The position numbers and the translations under genes are program-made. Below the pieces are notes generated by a model. That model ran no database searches, was not told the origin of the DNA, and saw nothing but the letters and a program-made list of their open reading frames with translations. Positions 37,927-48,050 of a stretch of DNA of 64,000 nucleotides are shown here, one piece after another; positions within the stretch are counted from its first letter, which is position 1; each line of letters begins with the position of its first letter. This DNA is from Diabrotica undecimpunctata (taxonomy: Eukaryota > Arthropoda > Insecta > Coleoptera > Chrysomelidae), in the NCBI RefSeq assembly GCF_040954645.1, contig NC_092812.1, positions 5,439,001 to 5,503,000 of the forward strand, read 5' to 3'.

Positions 37927-39114
37927 TTCTCTTTCACTTTTATTCTATGTCTAACAGTGCTCAATTTTCTATGGTCTCGGACCTTCTACATTACTCTACA
38001 TTTAAATTTGTGTACATACCAAAGCAAATAATAATTCATCTTTTAAAGTAGTAGATTTTTACCTAATCTTTTAGTGTAATTTCTAATATGTCTTTTATTT
38101 CTTACAAGATAGTAGTTACAATAGAGGTGCAAGACTTATTTATAAAAAATTATTTAGATCATTGCATTCAAAGTAGTTTCACTTAAAACATTCTTTTTGT
38201 TATATATAATTTTAGTAGTTTTCAAAATTTAGACTGTAATCACAAAAGCGAAAAAAATCTTACTTTACATAAAGATTTATATAAAAAGAGACTTAAATCC
38301 ATTGCTTTTAAGAAAAAAGAGAATTCTCCTATATTTTCTTCTTAGATTTTTGCCTCTAATAGAGTAATCAGTCTTTTGTTTCAATGAATTATAACACAAA
38401 GGATTAATTTTAATGTCAAAACCACAATATGGCCGAAATTCCATATGGCCATGTCTATTTTCCTATCACCAAATTTCAAAATACTCCCAAACTACCTACT
38501 TCTAATATTTTCTTTAAATAATTTGCTTCTTCTTTTTCTTCTTTATATTCTTATGTTAGGCTTAGGTTCATTATTGTAGAATTTTAAGATTCTAGTCGTA
38601 TTTATGACGTTGTCTACCATCTATCTCGCCTTTTAAAATTCTTTTTGGTGTTCTAACGACTGTTGGTGTCAAATCTAGCTGTATGCCAGTATACATTCGT
38701 TGAAGGGTCGTATCAGAGATCTAAGAGAGTCATTAATATTTATTATCGATAAGTGTCTACCGAAAGGCAGCGGAGGATCGCCTCTGGGCAGGATCCTACT
38801 TTTATTTTTGATTTGCATTAGTTATTCCATTGTTACGTATGTTTCAAAGCCAGTCTTTATCATTGTCTACTAAAGTTATAAAAGTTTACATACACTACAT
38901 TCACATATTTACAAAACTTTATCATTTCTAAATAGAGTACAAAAAGATCAGAGGCAAAAATATTTTAGAAAATTATTTTCAAAATTGAGGTGTTTCTAAA
39001 AGCTGGTTTTATACTGTTATCAACTAAATTTAAAAATATTTACATAAATTGCGTATACATAAAAAGTTTACCATTTATAAATACAATTCAAAAAGTACTT
39101 ATATTAAAAAAAAA
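37927..39114. other. AT-rich interval; no gene seen
   Basis: No coding motif. The 38680-38800 stretch is less AT-rich but unassigned. Confidence 0.4.
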
Positions 39115-39480
39115 TTACATGGACAAGTCAGTTTCACTGTCGTTATCTAGATCTATAATAATTGTTGCTTTGAGCACTCTATCTGTATTTATATAAGATC
39201 TTTCGATCTTTAGAACATGGGCAACACTATTTTTCCAGCTGTGATTTACTATTTTCTCTATTTTTAATTGAATTAGACGAACCACAGATAAATTTAGGGT
39301 GAGTGAAACATTATTTTTCCTCCCTTGATTGAACATGCAATAGTAAGGAGAAAGTCTTAATATTGTATGACCCATTTCTTTTCCCAAACTGTCGCAATAT
39401 TATTATTTACTGATGGAAAATATTTTTTAAGTTTTAAGTAATAATTGTTTTTAGAATAATTATCTTCATTATATATATAT
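39115..39480 (-). pseudogene. DDE transposase C-terminal part (second half of split gene)
   Basis: The minus strand reads E-D-N-Y-S-K-N-N-Y-Y-L-K-L then, one frame away, L-G-K-E-M-G-H-T-I-L-R-L-S-P-Y-Y-C-M-F-N and N-H-S-W-K-N-S-V-A-H-V-L-K-I-E, to a stop at 39115. G-H-T-V-L-R-L-P-P-Y-H-C-x-x-N-P-I-E is the block before the third catalytic residue in a family of insect IS630-like (DDE_3) transposases. The P-I-E equivalent is spoiled here. It joins in order and orientation with the fragment at 43853-44230. Confidence 0.65.
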
Positions 39481-39512
39481 ATAAAATTATATATATATAT
39501 ATATATATATAG
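39469..39512. repeat. (TA)n tract at LINE 5' junction
   Basis: Short interrupted TA runs between the transposase fragment and GGGTAACC, where the LINE appears to start. Confidence 0.8.
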
Positions 39513-39904
39513 GGTAACCAAAACGTAAACAAATATTTTATTTGTCGTCTGCAATAAACTCAATTTCTGAGAGTTGTAACGGGAAATAAATTATTGAAAA
39601 TATCCAGTGAACAATATAAGACATTAAGTGAAGGAGAGTGCTAAGAAAAAACTTTAAAATCGGTGAAATTACATCTGAAAACACCAAGGCCCTATAAAAA
39701 GTAAGATCGCTGTAATTGATAAGCCTAATTAACATCAAAGCATAGAAACGAAACTCTGACCTTTGAAATTGCGACGTTGCCGTTGTGAGTAGACTTTCGG
39801 GGTAGACACAGAAAAATAACAACGGTTAATAAACATAAAATAAATACGGTAAACGCTGTCTTCTCTGAACTGTTGAGGTGGAAGACAGTGTTTGGCGCCG
39901 GAAA

Positions 39905-40705
39905 ATGGAAAAATATATGAAAAATTTAGACAGTGATGATACACTTTCAGAAGGAGGGGCAAAAAGGAAGGACAGATATAAAGACAGCGAGGAAGAAGAT
40001 AACATTTTCAGAAAGAGCAAGAAGTTTTCGAGAACACCAACAAAAACTCCAGAGAAAAAAAATGAGGCAACAAAAATTGATCAATTACTAATAATGGTGA
40101 GCCACCTCACCGATGATATTAAGGAAATAAAAAGAAATCAACAAGAATGCAAGGAAACGATAGAAAAGCTCATAATGGAAAACAGAGAGCTGAGAAAAGA
40201 AAATTCAGAACTAAAACAAGAAAATATAGAGATCAAGGAGAAACTCAGAGAAATAACAAAAAACATGGAAGTTATGGAAAAACACCGACGAATAAATAAC
40301 ATAGTTATGTACGGCCTAAAGATAGACACATATGAGCAAGCAGGGTTAAAAGGAACAATCAATAATTTCATCAAACAACATATAGGAGTAGAGGTTAAAA
40401 TAAGGAACGCTCACAAGTTAGGCGAAAAAACATGCCTAATTGAATTGGAAAACCAGGAAGAAAAAAGAAAAATAATGGAAAAAAAGCACAAGTTAAAAGA
40501 AATTAAAGAGTACAAAATATATATCAACGAAGATGCAACCACAAAAGAACGAGAAATACAGAAAACAATTAGAAACATTGCTCAAGAAGAAAGAAATAAA
40601 GGAAATGAAGTCAAGATTGGAGTAAAAAAAATATGGGTAAATAACAGCGAATGGAAGTGGAATGACAAAGAAGGCGCAATATGTAAAAAAACATCAAAAA
40701 ACTAG
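39905..40705 (+). CDS. LINE ORF1 protein (coiled-coil RNA-binding)
   Basis: Open from at least 39878; the first in-frame ATG is at 39905 (M-E-K-Y-M-K-N-L), giving 266 residues. Acidic and lysine-rich N-terminus; residues about 60-125 form a long heptad-rich coiled coil (L-R-K-E-N-S-E-L-K-Q-E-N and neighbours). An RRM-like core follows (R-R-I-N-N-I-V-M-Y-G-L, then I-R-N-A-H-K-L-G) with a basic C-terminus. This layout (coiled coil, RRM, C-terminal domain) is that of L1-like ORF1 proteins, which trimerise and package the RNA. ORF2 opens 26 bp downstream in another frame. No damage seen. Confidence 0.75.
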   Translation: MEKYMKNLDSDDTLSEGGAKRKDRYKDSEEEDNIFRKSKKFSRTPTKTPEKKNEATKIDQLLIMVSHLTDDIKEIKRNQQECKETIEKLIMENRELRKENSELKQENIEIKEKLREITKNMEVMEKHRRINNIVMYGLKIDTYEQAGLKGTINNFIKQHIGVEVKIRNAHKLGEKTCLIELENQEEKRKIMEKKHKLKEIKEYKIYINEDATTKEREIQKTIRNIAQEERNKGNEVKIGVKKIWVNNSEWKWNDKEGAICKKTSKN

Positions 40706-40794
40706 CAACTAAATGTACTACTGGAATAAAGTTGACGAAACAAGCACAGAACAAGGTTAACGATAATACGAAAAAAGGAAAAAAGAGGAAAAAA

Positions 40795-43758
40795 ATGATA
40801 ACGGGACCAAAACACAAGAAAACATTACGAAAAGAACACTTACTTTTGGGAACATGGAATGTAAGAGGCACATATGGAGAAGGCAAACTTAAACACTTAG
40901 CGAGAGAAATCGAAAAGTTCCATTTTGACATAGTAGCTTTACAGGAGACGAAACAACTGGGAAATGATATATTAGAAATAGAAGATACAATGTTTTTTAA
41001 CAGCGGTGGAAAGAATCGAACGTTAGGCACAGGTTTTATGATAAGAAAAGAGCTAAAAGAAGCACTAGTAGAGTTTAAACCAGTATCAGACCGCATATGT
41101 AGTATCAGGTTCAAGGGAAAATACCAAAAAATCACCCTCATAAATATTCACGCGCCTTCAGAAGAAAAAGATAATGATGTCAAAGAATGTTTCTACAATG
41201 AATTAAACAGAACAATCGAAAATATACCCAGATATGATATGAAAATTATTCTAGGCGACGCAAATGCCAAAATAGGGAAGGAAGAAGTATTTAGACCGAC
41301 AATAGGAAAATATAGTAAACACAATGAAACTAATGAGAACGGACAATTCCTGATAGATTTCGCGAGAGAAAAAAATATGATCATAATGAGCACATATTTC
41401 GAACGAAAAGAAATACACAAGGAAACTTGGATATCGCCAGATAGAAAGACTAAAAACCAAATAGACCACGTGCTCATCGAAAAAGAAGAACAGCAATGTA
41501 TAAAGAAGATAAGAACATACAGAGGACCAGACGCCGACTCAGATCATTACATGGTGGGCATCAAAATTAAGCAACTGATACCAGAAAACAAAAACAAAAT
41601 AAAAAAAAAGAAATGTATACATAACCCAATTCGATTAGCAACAAAGAAAGAGCAAGAAATATACGAGGAAACAATGGAAAGAGAACTAAAAAAGATACAA
41701 ATAGAAGAGCAAACTGAGAACAAATGGGAAAACATAAAGCAAATAATGAACAAAGCAGCAAAAGAATGTAACAAACAAGAGAATAAAAAGAGGAAAGACT
41801 GGTTCGACATAGAGTGCCAAAAAGAAATAGAAATAAGAAAATCATTAAGGATTGAAATGATCACGAAAGAAACAACAGAGACAAAGAATAGATATAGGGA
41901 GCAAAGACAAAAAGTAAAGAGAGTGATGAGAGAAAAGAAGAGAAAACACATAGAAAATAAGCTAAAAGAAATAGAAGAGAATTACAGAAATAAAAAAATA
42001 AAAAACCTATATCAAGGTGCTAGAAATGAAAAAAAAGGTTTCCAACAAAAACCCATATTCGTCAAAAACAAAGCAGGAGATAATATAAGCGGGGAAACAG
42101 AAATTGCCGATAGATGGAAAGAGTATTTTGATGAATTACTAAATGGCAATAATAAGTCAAACCAAAGAGAATGCGTGGAAACAGAAGCAAGAATCGAACA
42201 CTTAGAAGACATAGAAGATAATTCACCCAGCAAAGAACAAATCGAGGAAATCATAAAAAATCTGAAAAACAACAAATCCCCTGGAAGCGATAACATAACA
42301 GCAGAGATGATGAAATATGGTGGAAAACTGCTAAATAATTGGATATACAAGATCATAAAGGAGATATGGATAAAAGAACGAATACCCGAAGATTGGAAGG
42401 AAGCCATTATTTGCCCATTACACAAAAAAGGAGACAAAACAGAATGCAGTAATTACAGAGGAGTAGCGTTACTAAATACCGTATATAAAATCCTATCAAA
42501 ATCCATAAAAGATAAGCTAGAAAAAGAAGTTGAAAATATAATAGGCGAATACCAGTGCGGATTTAGACGAGGGAGAAGCACAACGGACCAAGTATTCATA
42601 ATCAGAGAATTACAAGCAGAAAGCTATGAACACAACTTACCAACGATAGCGCTATTCATCGACTTCCAGCAAGCATATGATAGAATAAAAAGGAAGGAAT
42701 TAAAAGAGACCCTTGAGGAACTGGGAGTTAGCAGAAAGTTGCGTAACATGATACATCTTACTTTAGAGAATACAGAAAACAGAGTCAAAGTAAACAATCA
42801 TGTATCGGACAAATTTATAGTAAACGAAGGATTAAGGCAGGGCGATCCTTTGTCATCATTACTCTTCAATTTATGCCTAGAAAAAATAATGCGAGAAGCG
42901 AAAATCAATAGAGAAGGACTCCTATATCATAAAAGACACCAAGTTTTGGCATTTGCGGATGATATAGTGTTGCTGGCAAGAGGAAAAAAAGAGCTACAGG
43001 AGATAGTACAGAGAATAGTAAAAGCAGCAAAGAAAATGGGACTTTACATAAATGAAACTAAAACAAAATGTATGCAGTGGACAGATGATCAGTTCAGGGA
43101 TGGACAAAAGTTTAAAGTAGAAGAAGAAGAAAGATTATCATACGAATTCGAAATGGTAGAAAGATTTACATACCTAGGTACAATAATATCACGCAAACCT
43201 AACATTAAAGAAGAAATACAAGCTAGAATAATGGCAGGCAATAGAAGTGTACATGCTCTTAGTGGAATGTTGAAAAGCAAGTTTTTATCAAGAAAGGCAA
43301 AAATACAGTTATACAAAACAACTATACAACCAATAGTAACGTACTGCAGTGAGACATGGACAATGACAAAAAATGAACAAAATTTACTGGAGATATGGGA
43401 AAGGAAAATCCTGAGGAAGATATATGGAGGAATAATAAGGGACGGTTTATGGATAAGAAGATCAAATGATGAGTTAAAGAAATTATATAATCAACCTAAC
43501 ATAATAGGAGTCATAAAGGCACAGAGACTAAGATGGCGAGGTCACCTAGAAAGGATGCCGAACACGAGGACTTCAAGAAGGGTAATGAACTACACTATAA
43601 CTTTAAAAAAGAGAAAAGGAAGACCAAAAAATAGATGGAATCAGGAGGTAGAAAAAGATATGGAAGAAATTGGACTACAAGGCCAGAAAAGAAAAATGAA
43701 TAACAAGAAGGAATGGAGAAAAATCACATATCGAGCCAGAGAAGATCTCAGTACATAA
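40795..43758 (+). CDS. LINE ORF2: APE endonuclease and reverse transcriptase, intact
   Basis: The frame is open from 40732, but the first ATG is at 40795 (M-I-T-G-P-K-H), giving about 987 residues. The endonuclease has L-G-T-W-N-V-R-G, L-Q-E-T-K-Q (catalytic Glu), L-G-D-A-N-A-K-I-G and A-D-S-D-H-Y-M-V-G (Asp/His). The RT has N-K-S-P-G-S-D-N-I-T, N-Y-R-G-V-A-L-L-N-T, F-I-D-F-Q-Q-A-Y-D-R-I, G-L-R-Q-G-D-P-L-S-S and F-A-D-D-I-V-L-L-A (catalytic Asp pair). The tail has Y-C-S-E-T-W-T-M, W-R-G-H-L-E-R-M and G-R-P-K-N-R-W. It nicks target DNA and copies the LINE RNA there. Clade uncertain: RTE-like by its EN and RT motifs, but with an L1-like ORF1. Translation of ORF2 probably uses reinitiation after ORF1. 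Confidence 0.85.
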   Translation: MITGPKHKKTLRKEHLLLGTWNVRGTYGEGKLKHLAREIEKFHFDIVALQETKQLGNDILEIEDTMFFNSGGKNRTLGTGFMIRKELKEALVEFKPVSDRICSIRFKGKYQKITLINIHAPSEEKDNDVKECFYNELNRTIENIPRYDMKIILGDANAKIGKEEVFRPTIGKYSKHNETNENGQFLIDFAREKNMIIMSTYFERKEIHKETWISPDRKTKNQIDHVLIEKEEQQCIKKIRTYRGPDADSDHYMVGIKIKQLIPENKNKIKKKKCIHNPIRLATKKEQEIYEETMERELKKIQIEEQTENKWENIKQIMNKAAKECNKQENKKRKDWFDIECQKEIEIRKSLRIEMITKETTETKNRYREQRQKVKRVMREKKRKHIENKLKEIEENYRNKKIKNLYQGARNEKKGFQQKPIFVKNKAGDNISGETEIADRWKEYFDELLNGNNKSNQRECVETEARIEHLEDIEDNSPSKEQIEEIIKNLKNNKSPGSDNITAEMMKYGGKLLNNWIYKIIKEIWIKERIPEDWKEAIICPLHKKGDKTECSNYRGVALLNTVYKILSKSIKDKLEKEVENIIGEYQCGFRRGRSTTDQVFIIRELQAESYEHNLPTIALFIDFQQAYDRIKRKELKETLEELGVSRKLRNMIHLTLENTENRVKVNNHVSDKFIVNEGLRQGDPLSSLLFNLCLEKIMREAKINREGLLYHKRHQVLAFADDIVLLARGKKELQEIVQRIVKAAKKMGLYINETKTKCMQWTDDQFRDGQKFKVEEEERLSYEFEMVERFTYLGTIISRKPNIKEEIQARIMAGNRSVHALSGMLKSKFLSRKAKIQLYKTTIQPIVTYCSETWTMTKNEQNLLEIWERKILRKIYGGIIRDGLWIRRSNDELKKLYNQPNIIGVIKAQRLRWRGHLERMPNTRTSRRVMNYTITLKKRKGRPKNRWNQEVEKDMEEIGLQGQKRKMNNKKEWRKITYRAREDLST

Positions 43759-43800
43759 AGAAAAGCGAAAATGAAGAAAGAACAAACTTTTTAAGCCATG

Positions 43801-43813
43801 GGCCTCTAAGGCC
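43801..43813 (+). other. Perfect hairpin in LINE 3' UTR
   Basis: GGCCTCTAAGGCC: 5-bp stem, 3-nt loop, about 15 nt before the terminal AT tract. A 3' stem-loop can be the RT recognition element in some LINEs; that role is inferred. Confidence 0.5.
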
Positions 43814-43852
43814 TTTAGTGCTATTGTATATAATATATATATATATATATAT

Positions 43853-44230
43853 CATTTTCCAGCATATATTCCTGGATTCTAAGTTTGATGTTATTACATG
43901 GAACTTTATTCAGCCTACGATTGTGGTAACTGGCATTGTCCATCACAATTACACTGTTTGGTGGTAGATTTGGCAATAACTTCGTTGAAAACCAGTTTTC
44001 AAATAATTTTGACGTGGTGTCATCATGATAGTCGACACGGGAGTCCTTAATGTTTTTGCATGACAAGGCTAAAGCATTATGTATAAAACCATTTTTTGTT
44101 CCTGCATGGATTATTGTAATACGTTTTCCTTTATTTGATGGAACGTCATGTGTGTTAAACCACGTCTCAACCAGATAAACAATTTCTTTTCGACTTTCTC
44201 TTCTTTTTCTTCGCGTGTCATATCAGAATT
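43853..44230 (-). pseudogene. DDE transposase catalytic core (first half of split gene)
   Basis: The minus strand reads V-Y-L-V-E-T-W-F-N-T-H, then K-R-I-T-I-I-H-A-G-T-K-N-G-F-I, L-F-E-N-W-F-S-T-K-L-L-P-N-L and S-V-I-V-M-D-N-A-S-Y-H (second catalytic Asp), N-K-V-P, to E-Y-M-L-E-N-D at the LINE junction. The first position is V-E-T instead of the usual D-E-T. The family is the insect IS630/DDE_3 type with M-D-N-A-x-Y-H. The N-terminal HTH part is missing; a LINE fragment begins at 44235. The continuation is at 39480-39115 beyond the LINE insertion. Confidence 0.75.
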
Positions 44231-44234
44231 ATCC

Positions 44235-45090
44235 GACGTTGGCGATCACCACTGCGAAGGCTTCTCGATCTTCTGCAATATAGAATAATTGTCCTGCATT
44301 TGTTATCTGTGTCCATTCACGAATGTTTTTTAATCAAGAAACTTGTTTTCTTCCTACACCTCTACGACCCTCTATTTTACCTTTAAGGATCAGTTGTAGT
44401 ATTTTATATCGACCTACCCTTACTATATGTCCCAGATAAGACATTTTTCGATGTTTAACGGTGTTTAGCAGTCCTCTATCTTTGTTGACGCTCCATAGTA
44501 CTTCTTCATTAGTTTTCCTTGATGTCCAAGGTATCTTTAGCATTCTTCTATGAACCCACATTTCCAATGCTTCAATTTTGTTCATGATCGATACTTTTGG
44601 CGTCCACACTTCTGCACTATACAAAAGTACGGAACAAACATAACACTTAATTCTTTGTCTTAGTTCTAAACTGAGATGATTATTTCAAAGCAATGACTTC
44701 ATTTTCATAAAAGTAGTTTTAGTCATTGCTATTCTACGTTTTTTTTTATGTCTAGATCTAGTTGGTCCGTTATCACAGTTCCCAAATATGTCATTTTGTG
44801 GACTTTCTCAACTTGGACTCCGTTTATTGAAGCTTTGCATCGGGATGTGGGTCACGACTAAACACTAAAAATTTGGTTTTGTTTAAGTTTATTTTTATGC
44901 AAATTTCCTCTCCTACCTCGTGAATACGATCAAGCAGAATTTGAAGACCTTTAATATTATCTGAAAGAATTACTGTATCGTGTGCATATCTAATCACATT
45001 AAGTAGTTTCCCGTTGATTTTTATTTCATATGGTTGTCTCTCAAGTGCCTTTTTAAATAACTGGTCCGAGTAAACATTGAACAATGTTGG
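44235..45090 (-). pseudogene. LINE ORF2 RT C-terminal part
   Basis: In order on the minus strand: I-K-I-N-G-K-L-L-N-V-I-R-Y-A-H-D-T-V-I-L-S (catalytic Y-A-D-D changed to Y-A-H-D), then K-I-N-L-N-K-T-K-F-L-V-F-S (45000-44860). After a frame change: S-A-E-V-W-T-P-K and W-V-H-R-R-M-L-K-I-P-W (44620-44500), M-S-Y-L-G-H-I-V-R, and G-R-R-G-V-G-R-K-Q with L-K-N-I-R-E-W-T (44370-44290). Related to the fragments at 13.1 and 61-62 kb. Truncated at both ends. Confidence 0.75.
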
Positions 45091-45478
45091 CGACTTTCTC
45101 TATATTTATAAATTTGAATTAAAAATTCCGTCCTCCATATTTGTAGAAGAACAGTTTCTCAGAAGATCACTTCTGGCATGCTTCTGACAATCTTTCAATC
45201 CAGATTTTCTAGTGCATGACCTATCTTGGGTAAACCAAATTTTTGATGTCATAATTGCACACGATTTTCTTCAAATTAGTTAGAGCACGCCATATATCCT
45301 CGCAGCTTTCCCTGTCTGTATACGAGTTCCTGGTCACCATATACAGCAAAGATCGAGGACCATCTTCTAATTCCAGTACTATTCCACCTTTAGGATGCTG
45401 ATTTTTTACTCGTCCAAACGACAGAACTTGGTCTTCCGGAACGGAACATAAAATATGGTTTGGTCTTAGTGACATCAA
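45091..45478 (-). pseudogene. Macro-domain (OARD1-like ADP-ribose hydrolase) pseudogene
   Basis: The minus strand reads C-S-V-P-E-D-Q-V-L-S, then K-N-Q-H-P-K-G-G-I-V-L-E-L-E-D-G, S-L-L-Y-M-V-T-R-N-S-Y, C-E-D-I-W-R-A-L-T-N-L-K-K and N-L-V-Y-P-R, and in a shifted frame I-G-H-A-L-E-N-L-D-W. This follows the macro domain of OARD1-type proteins: C-x-S/P-E-D..G-x-A, Y-L-V-T-K, Y-E-D/N-L, then P-R/K-I-G-C-G-L-x-x-L-x-W. They remove ADP-ribose from proteins or hydrolyse O-acetyl-ADP-ribose. About 12 residues after V-L-S are deleted and a frameshift precedes the I-G-H block. It abuts the gypsy integrase in the same orientation. Confidence 0.6.
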
Positions 45479-45945
45479 TCAATTTACAAACGTTTTGAGA
45501 AAAGGGTTGACTCGATATTTCGCCCTTGATCGGAGTGGATCTTCAAGGGAACACCAAATCGGCTAACGAGTTCTTTAACAAGTATCTCTGTGACTTAGTA
45601 TGATATAGCCCTCGGTCCATTTCGTAAAATAATCCATGGCTACCAATATTATATATTTATTTCCATCATTCGTATTTGATAGTGGACCTGCAATGTCAAT
45701 TGCTACTGTTTCTATAGGGCTACCAACATTCTACTGTTTCATGGGTGCCTCTTTTTATTAGTAACGGTCTACCAACTAGACCATTACTGGTTGTACACAG
45801 TTCACATTTCCGGCACCATCTTCTTACATCATCTTTACAATTCAACCAATACAACCAATATTGAACTTTTTGCAGAGTCCTCGTAATATAAAAGTGTCCA
45901 CCTGATGCACCGTCATTCAACTGACGCAATATTTCTGACACTTAA
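45479..45945 (-). pseudogene. Gypsy integrase (N-terminal and partial catalytic core)
   Basis: The zinc-binding H2C2 module reads D-G-A-S-G-G-H-F-Y-I-T-R-T and W-C-R-K-C-E-L-C; the first His is lost (N-D-G). The core has V-A-I-D-I-A-G-P-L (first catalytic Asp), Y-I-I-L-V-A-M-D-Y-F-T-K-W and, after frame changes, H-S-D-Q-G-R-N-I-E-S (second Asp). The third acidic residue and C-terminal domain are replaced by the macro-domain sequence after D-V-T-K-T-K. Confidence 0.75.
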
Positions 45946-46239
45946 CGTTTAGATACAATCAACAGAAGCTTAGATTCTGTACCATAATCGTTCTTAAACG
46001 TTCTATACAGAAGATCATCTTTTAGCACTTGGCAATTCTATTGGCTTCAGTAAGACTTGACTTCTGGGCTACATGCACTAATGTCTTGCCAAGTAGGTGT
46101 GTCTCACTTCGATGCATCCAGTCCAATACTCTTTTTATACATGAATCATCTGCTTGAGCGTCTTGTAGCTGTTGAGGCTACCATTGATCATTAATGACGG
46201 TGGTTCGTCTTACGGGGCAAAGTCGTTCTTCTAATTTAA

Positions 46240-48050
46240 GACAGTAATTTCAATTTGAAATTCACGGCCGTCTCAAAAGAGCATCAGCATTTAAGTGAAC
46301 TCTTTCAGCCCTGTGTTCGATCTTGTAATCATATTCTTGTAATTGTTCGAACCATCTTGCCATTTGGCCCTCTGGATTACGGAATTGTAGGAGCTATTGT
46401 AGAGCAGCGTGATCGGTATAAAGAAGAAACTTTTTGTCATACAAGTATTTATGGAAATGCTCACAAGCCTTCACTACGAATAGCAATTCTCTCCGGGTAA
46501 CGCAATAGTTTCTTTCTGGTTTCGACAAGACTTTGCTAAAGTAAGCGATGACTTTCTCCTGCCCATCTTGGATTTGGGGAGAACAGCTCCTATTGCACTG
46601 TTGATGGCATCGTTGTCTAACACAAATTTTCCTGCCTGCCTAGTGTATCAGAGTGGAGCCATAACCTATTTTAGTTTGTAGGCCGGGCGATGCCGGCTGG
46701 GTGGCTACGATCAACACGCAACCAAACCCTAGCCATCCGAAAACCGACCCAATCCTGCTAGTCTGTTCCTCCCCGTTCCGATCCGGAAAGTAAGAGACCA
46801 GTATCGTATGGCCCTTTATGGCCCGATGTTTGGCCAGATTTATTATCGATACGAGAGTCCACCACCCCCTCTGCACTTACTAAAGTCGCCAGCGCCAAAT
46901 CGCAAGGTCTTAGAAAAATTAGTAAATAAATGATAACTATATGAAAGTTATCTCTATAATAATAAATATAAAAAAAGTTTAAAATACTAAATAGTAAAAT
47001 GGAACATTCAAAATAACATGAAAGACAAGCATAAACATCTAACGTTGTTAAGGCGGTAAAATTCTAACCTCGTAGACCCCACGATAGGAAAGAATTAAAA
47101 TCGGTGCACTGGTCAGAGCTATTTTGTAATTGTTCGAAAGCGTTTTGAAACTCTTCACTCCATGTATATTCTTTGCCTTCTTTTGTCAACTTTGTTAATC
47201 GCTTGAAGATGTTGACAAATCCTTTGACAAAATGTCGGTAATATGTACATAGACCAAGAAAACTTCTAATTTCGTGTTTATCTCTTGGTACTGGCCAAGT
47301 GGCCAATCCTTAATTGCTGCAAGTTTTTCAGGATTAGCTGTTAGACCATTATTCGCTAAAATATGTCCTAAGTACTTTACTTCTTGTCGAAACATGTGAC
47401 ATTTCTTCAGACATAACTTCAAATTTGCTGCCCGCAATCGTTGAAAGACTTCTGTCAGATTGTTGGCAATTTCATCGAAGAATCTTTCCACCACAATTAT
47501 ATCATCCAAATAAACCTTAAAACTGTCTCTATTAATCTTTCAAATGTGGCAGGAGCATTACATAAACCAAAGGGCATAACTGTGAACTGCCAAAGCATTG
47601 ATCCTATCGAGAATGCGGTTTTTTCCCGATCAACGGGCTTCATTTCTACTTGCCAATATCCACTTTTTAGATTAAGTGTGGAGAACCAACGAGAACCAGA
47701 GAAAGTATCCAATGTATCGTCTATTCTGGGCATAGGATAACTATCTTTCTCAGTTACCGCATTTAGCTAGCGGTAGTCAATACAAAAATGCGTTGAATCA
47801 TTTTTCTTCTTGACTGAAACTACTGGTGATATCCATGGACTGTTTTATGGTTTATTTACCCCTTGTTTATTTATTTCTTTGATGATATTTTCGGCTTCCT
47901 TTCTTTTTGCAAATGGAAGTCATCTAGGTTGTTGTCTGATTGGCTGAGCGTTTATGGTAATAATTTTATGCCTTACTATGCTTGTTTTGCCCTTATCCTT
48001 CTTATCAATGGCAAAAAGATCTTGAAATTCTATTAGCATAGACTTCACTT
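46240..48050 (-). pseudogene. Gypsy reverse transcriptase and RNase H
   Basis: RT: S-P-W-I-S-P-V-V-S-V-K-K (near 47830), M-P-R-I-D-D-T-L-D-T-F-S-G-S-R-W-F-S-T-L (47733), M-P-F-G-L-C-N-A-P-A-T-F (47570) and W-M-D-D-I-I-V (47510-47490; the usual Y-x-D-D is changed here). Then L-C-L-K-K-C-H-M-F, V-K-Y-L-G-H-I-L and S-F-L-G-L-C-T-Y-Y-R-H-F. The RNase H (46640-46250) keeps F-V-L-D-N-D-A and D-H-A-A-L-Q-Q-L-L. The RT-RNase H junction is split by the insert at about 46645-47085. Several stops. Confidence 0.8.
46645..47085. mobile_element. Insert in gypsy RNase H with a GC-rich half (SINE-like?)
   Basis: The gypsy reading frame is interrupted after a segment matching ..C-T-D-F-N-S-F and resumes at A-G-K-F-V-L-D. 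The first 250 bp (46660-46910) are markedly GC-rich for this window (GGCCGGGCGATGCCGGCTGG), followed by an AT-rich half. A GC-rich head with an A/T-rich tail is SINE-like, but no clear A and B boxes and no target duplication were found. Confidence 0.45.

Larger units (their letters stand above)
39513..43852 (+). mobile_element. Intact two-ORF LINE inserted in a DDE transposase gene
   Basis: From GGGTAACC at 39513 through a leader of about 390 bp, ORF1 and ORF2, to a 3' UTR with a perfect hairpin GGCCT-CTA-AGGCC (43801-43813) and a (TA)n tail (43829-43852). The sense strand is strongly A-rich, as in L1-like elements. Both ORFs are uninterrupted, unlike every other LINE in the window. It splits a transposase frame at the codons for N-D-I-Y-N-E-D. 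Confidence 0.85.

Noticed and set aside
40611..42437. Long minus-strand ORFs opposite the intact LINE
   Set aside because: Hydrophobic shadows of the A-rich sense strand; no motifs, and they overlap well-supported ORF1 and ORF2.
46640..46876. 78-codon ORF in the GC-rich insert
   Set aside because: Stops on both sides and no similarity recognised; GC-rich DNA gives longer chance ORFs.
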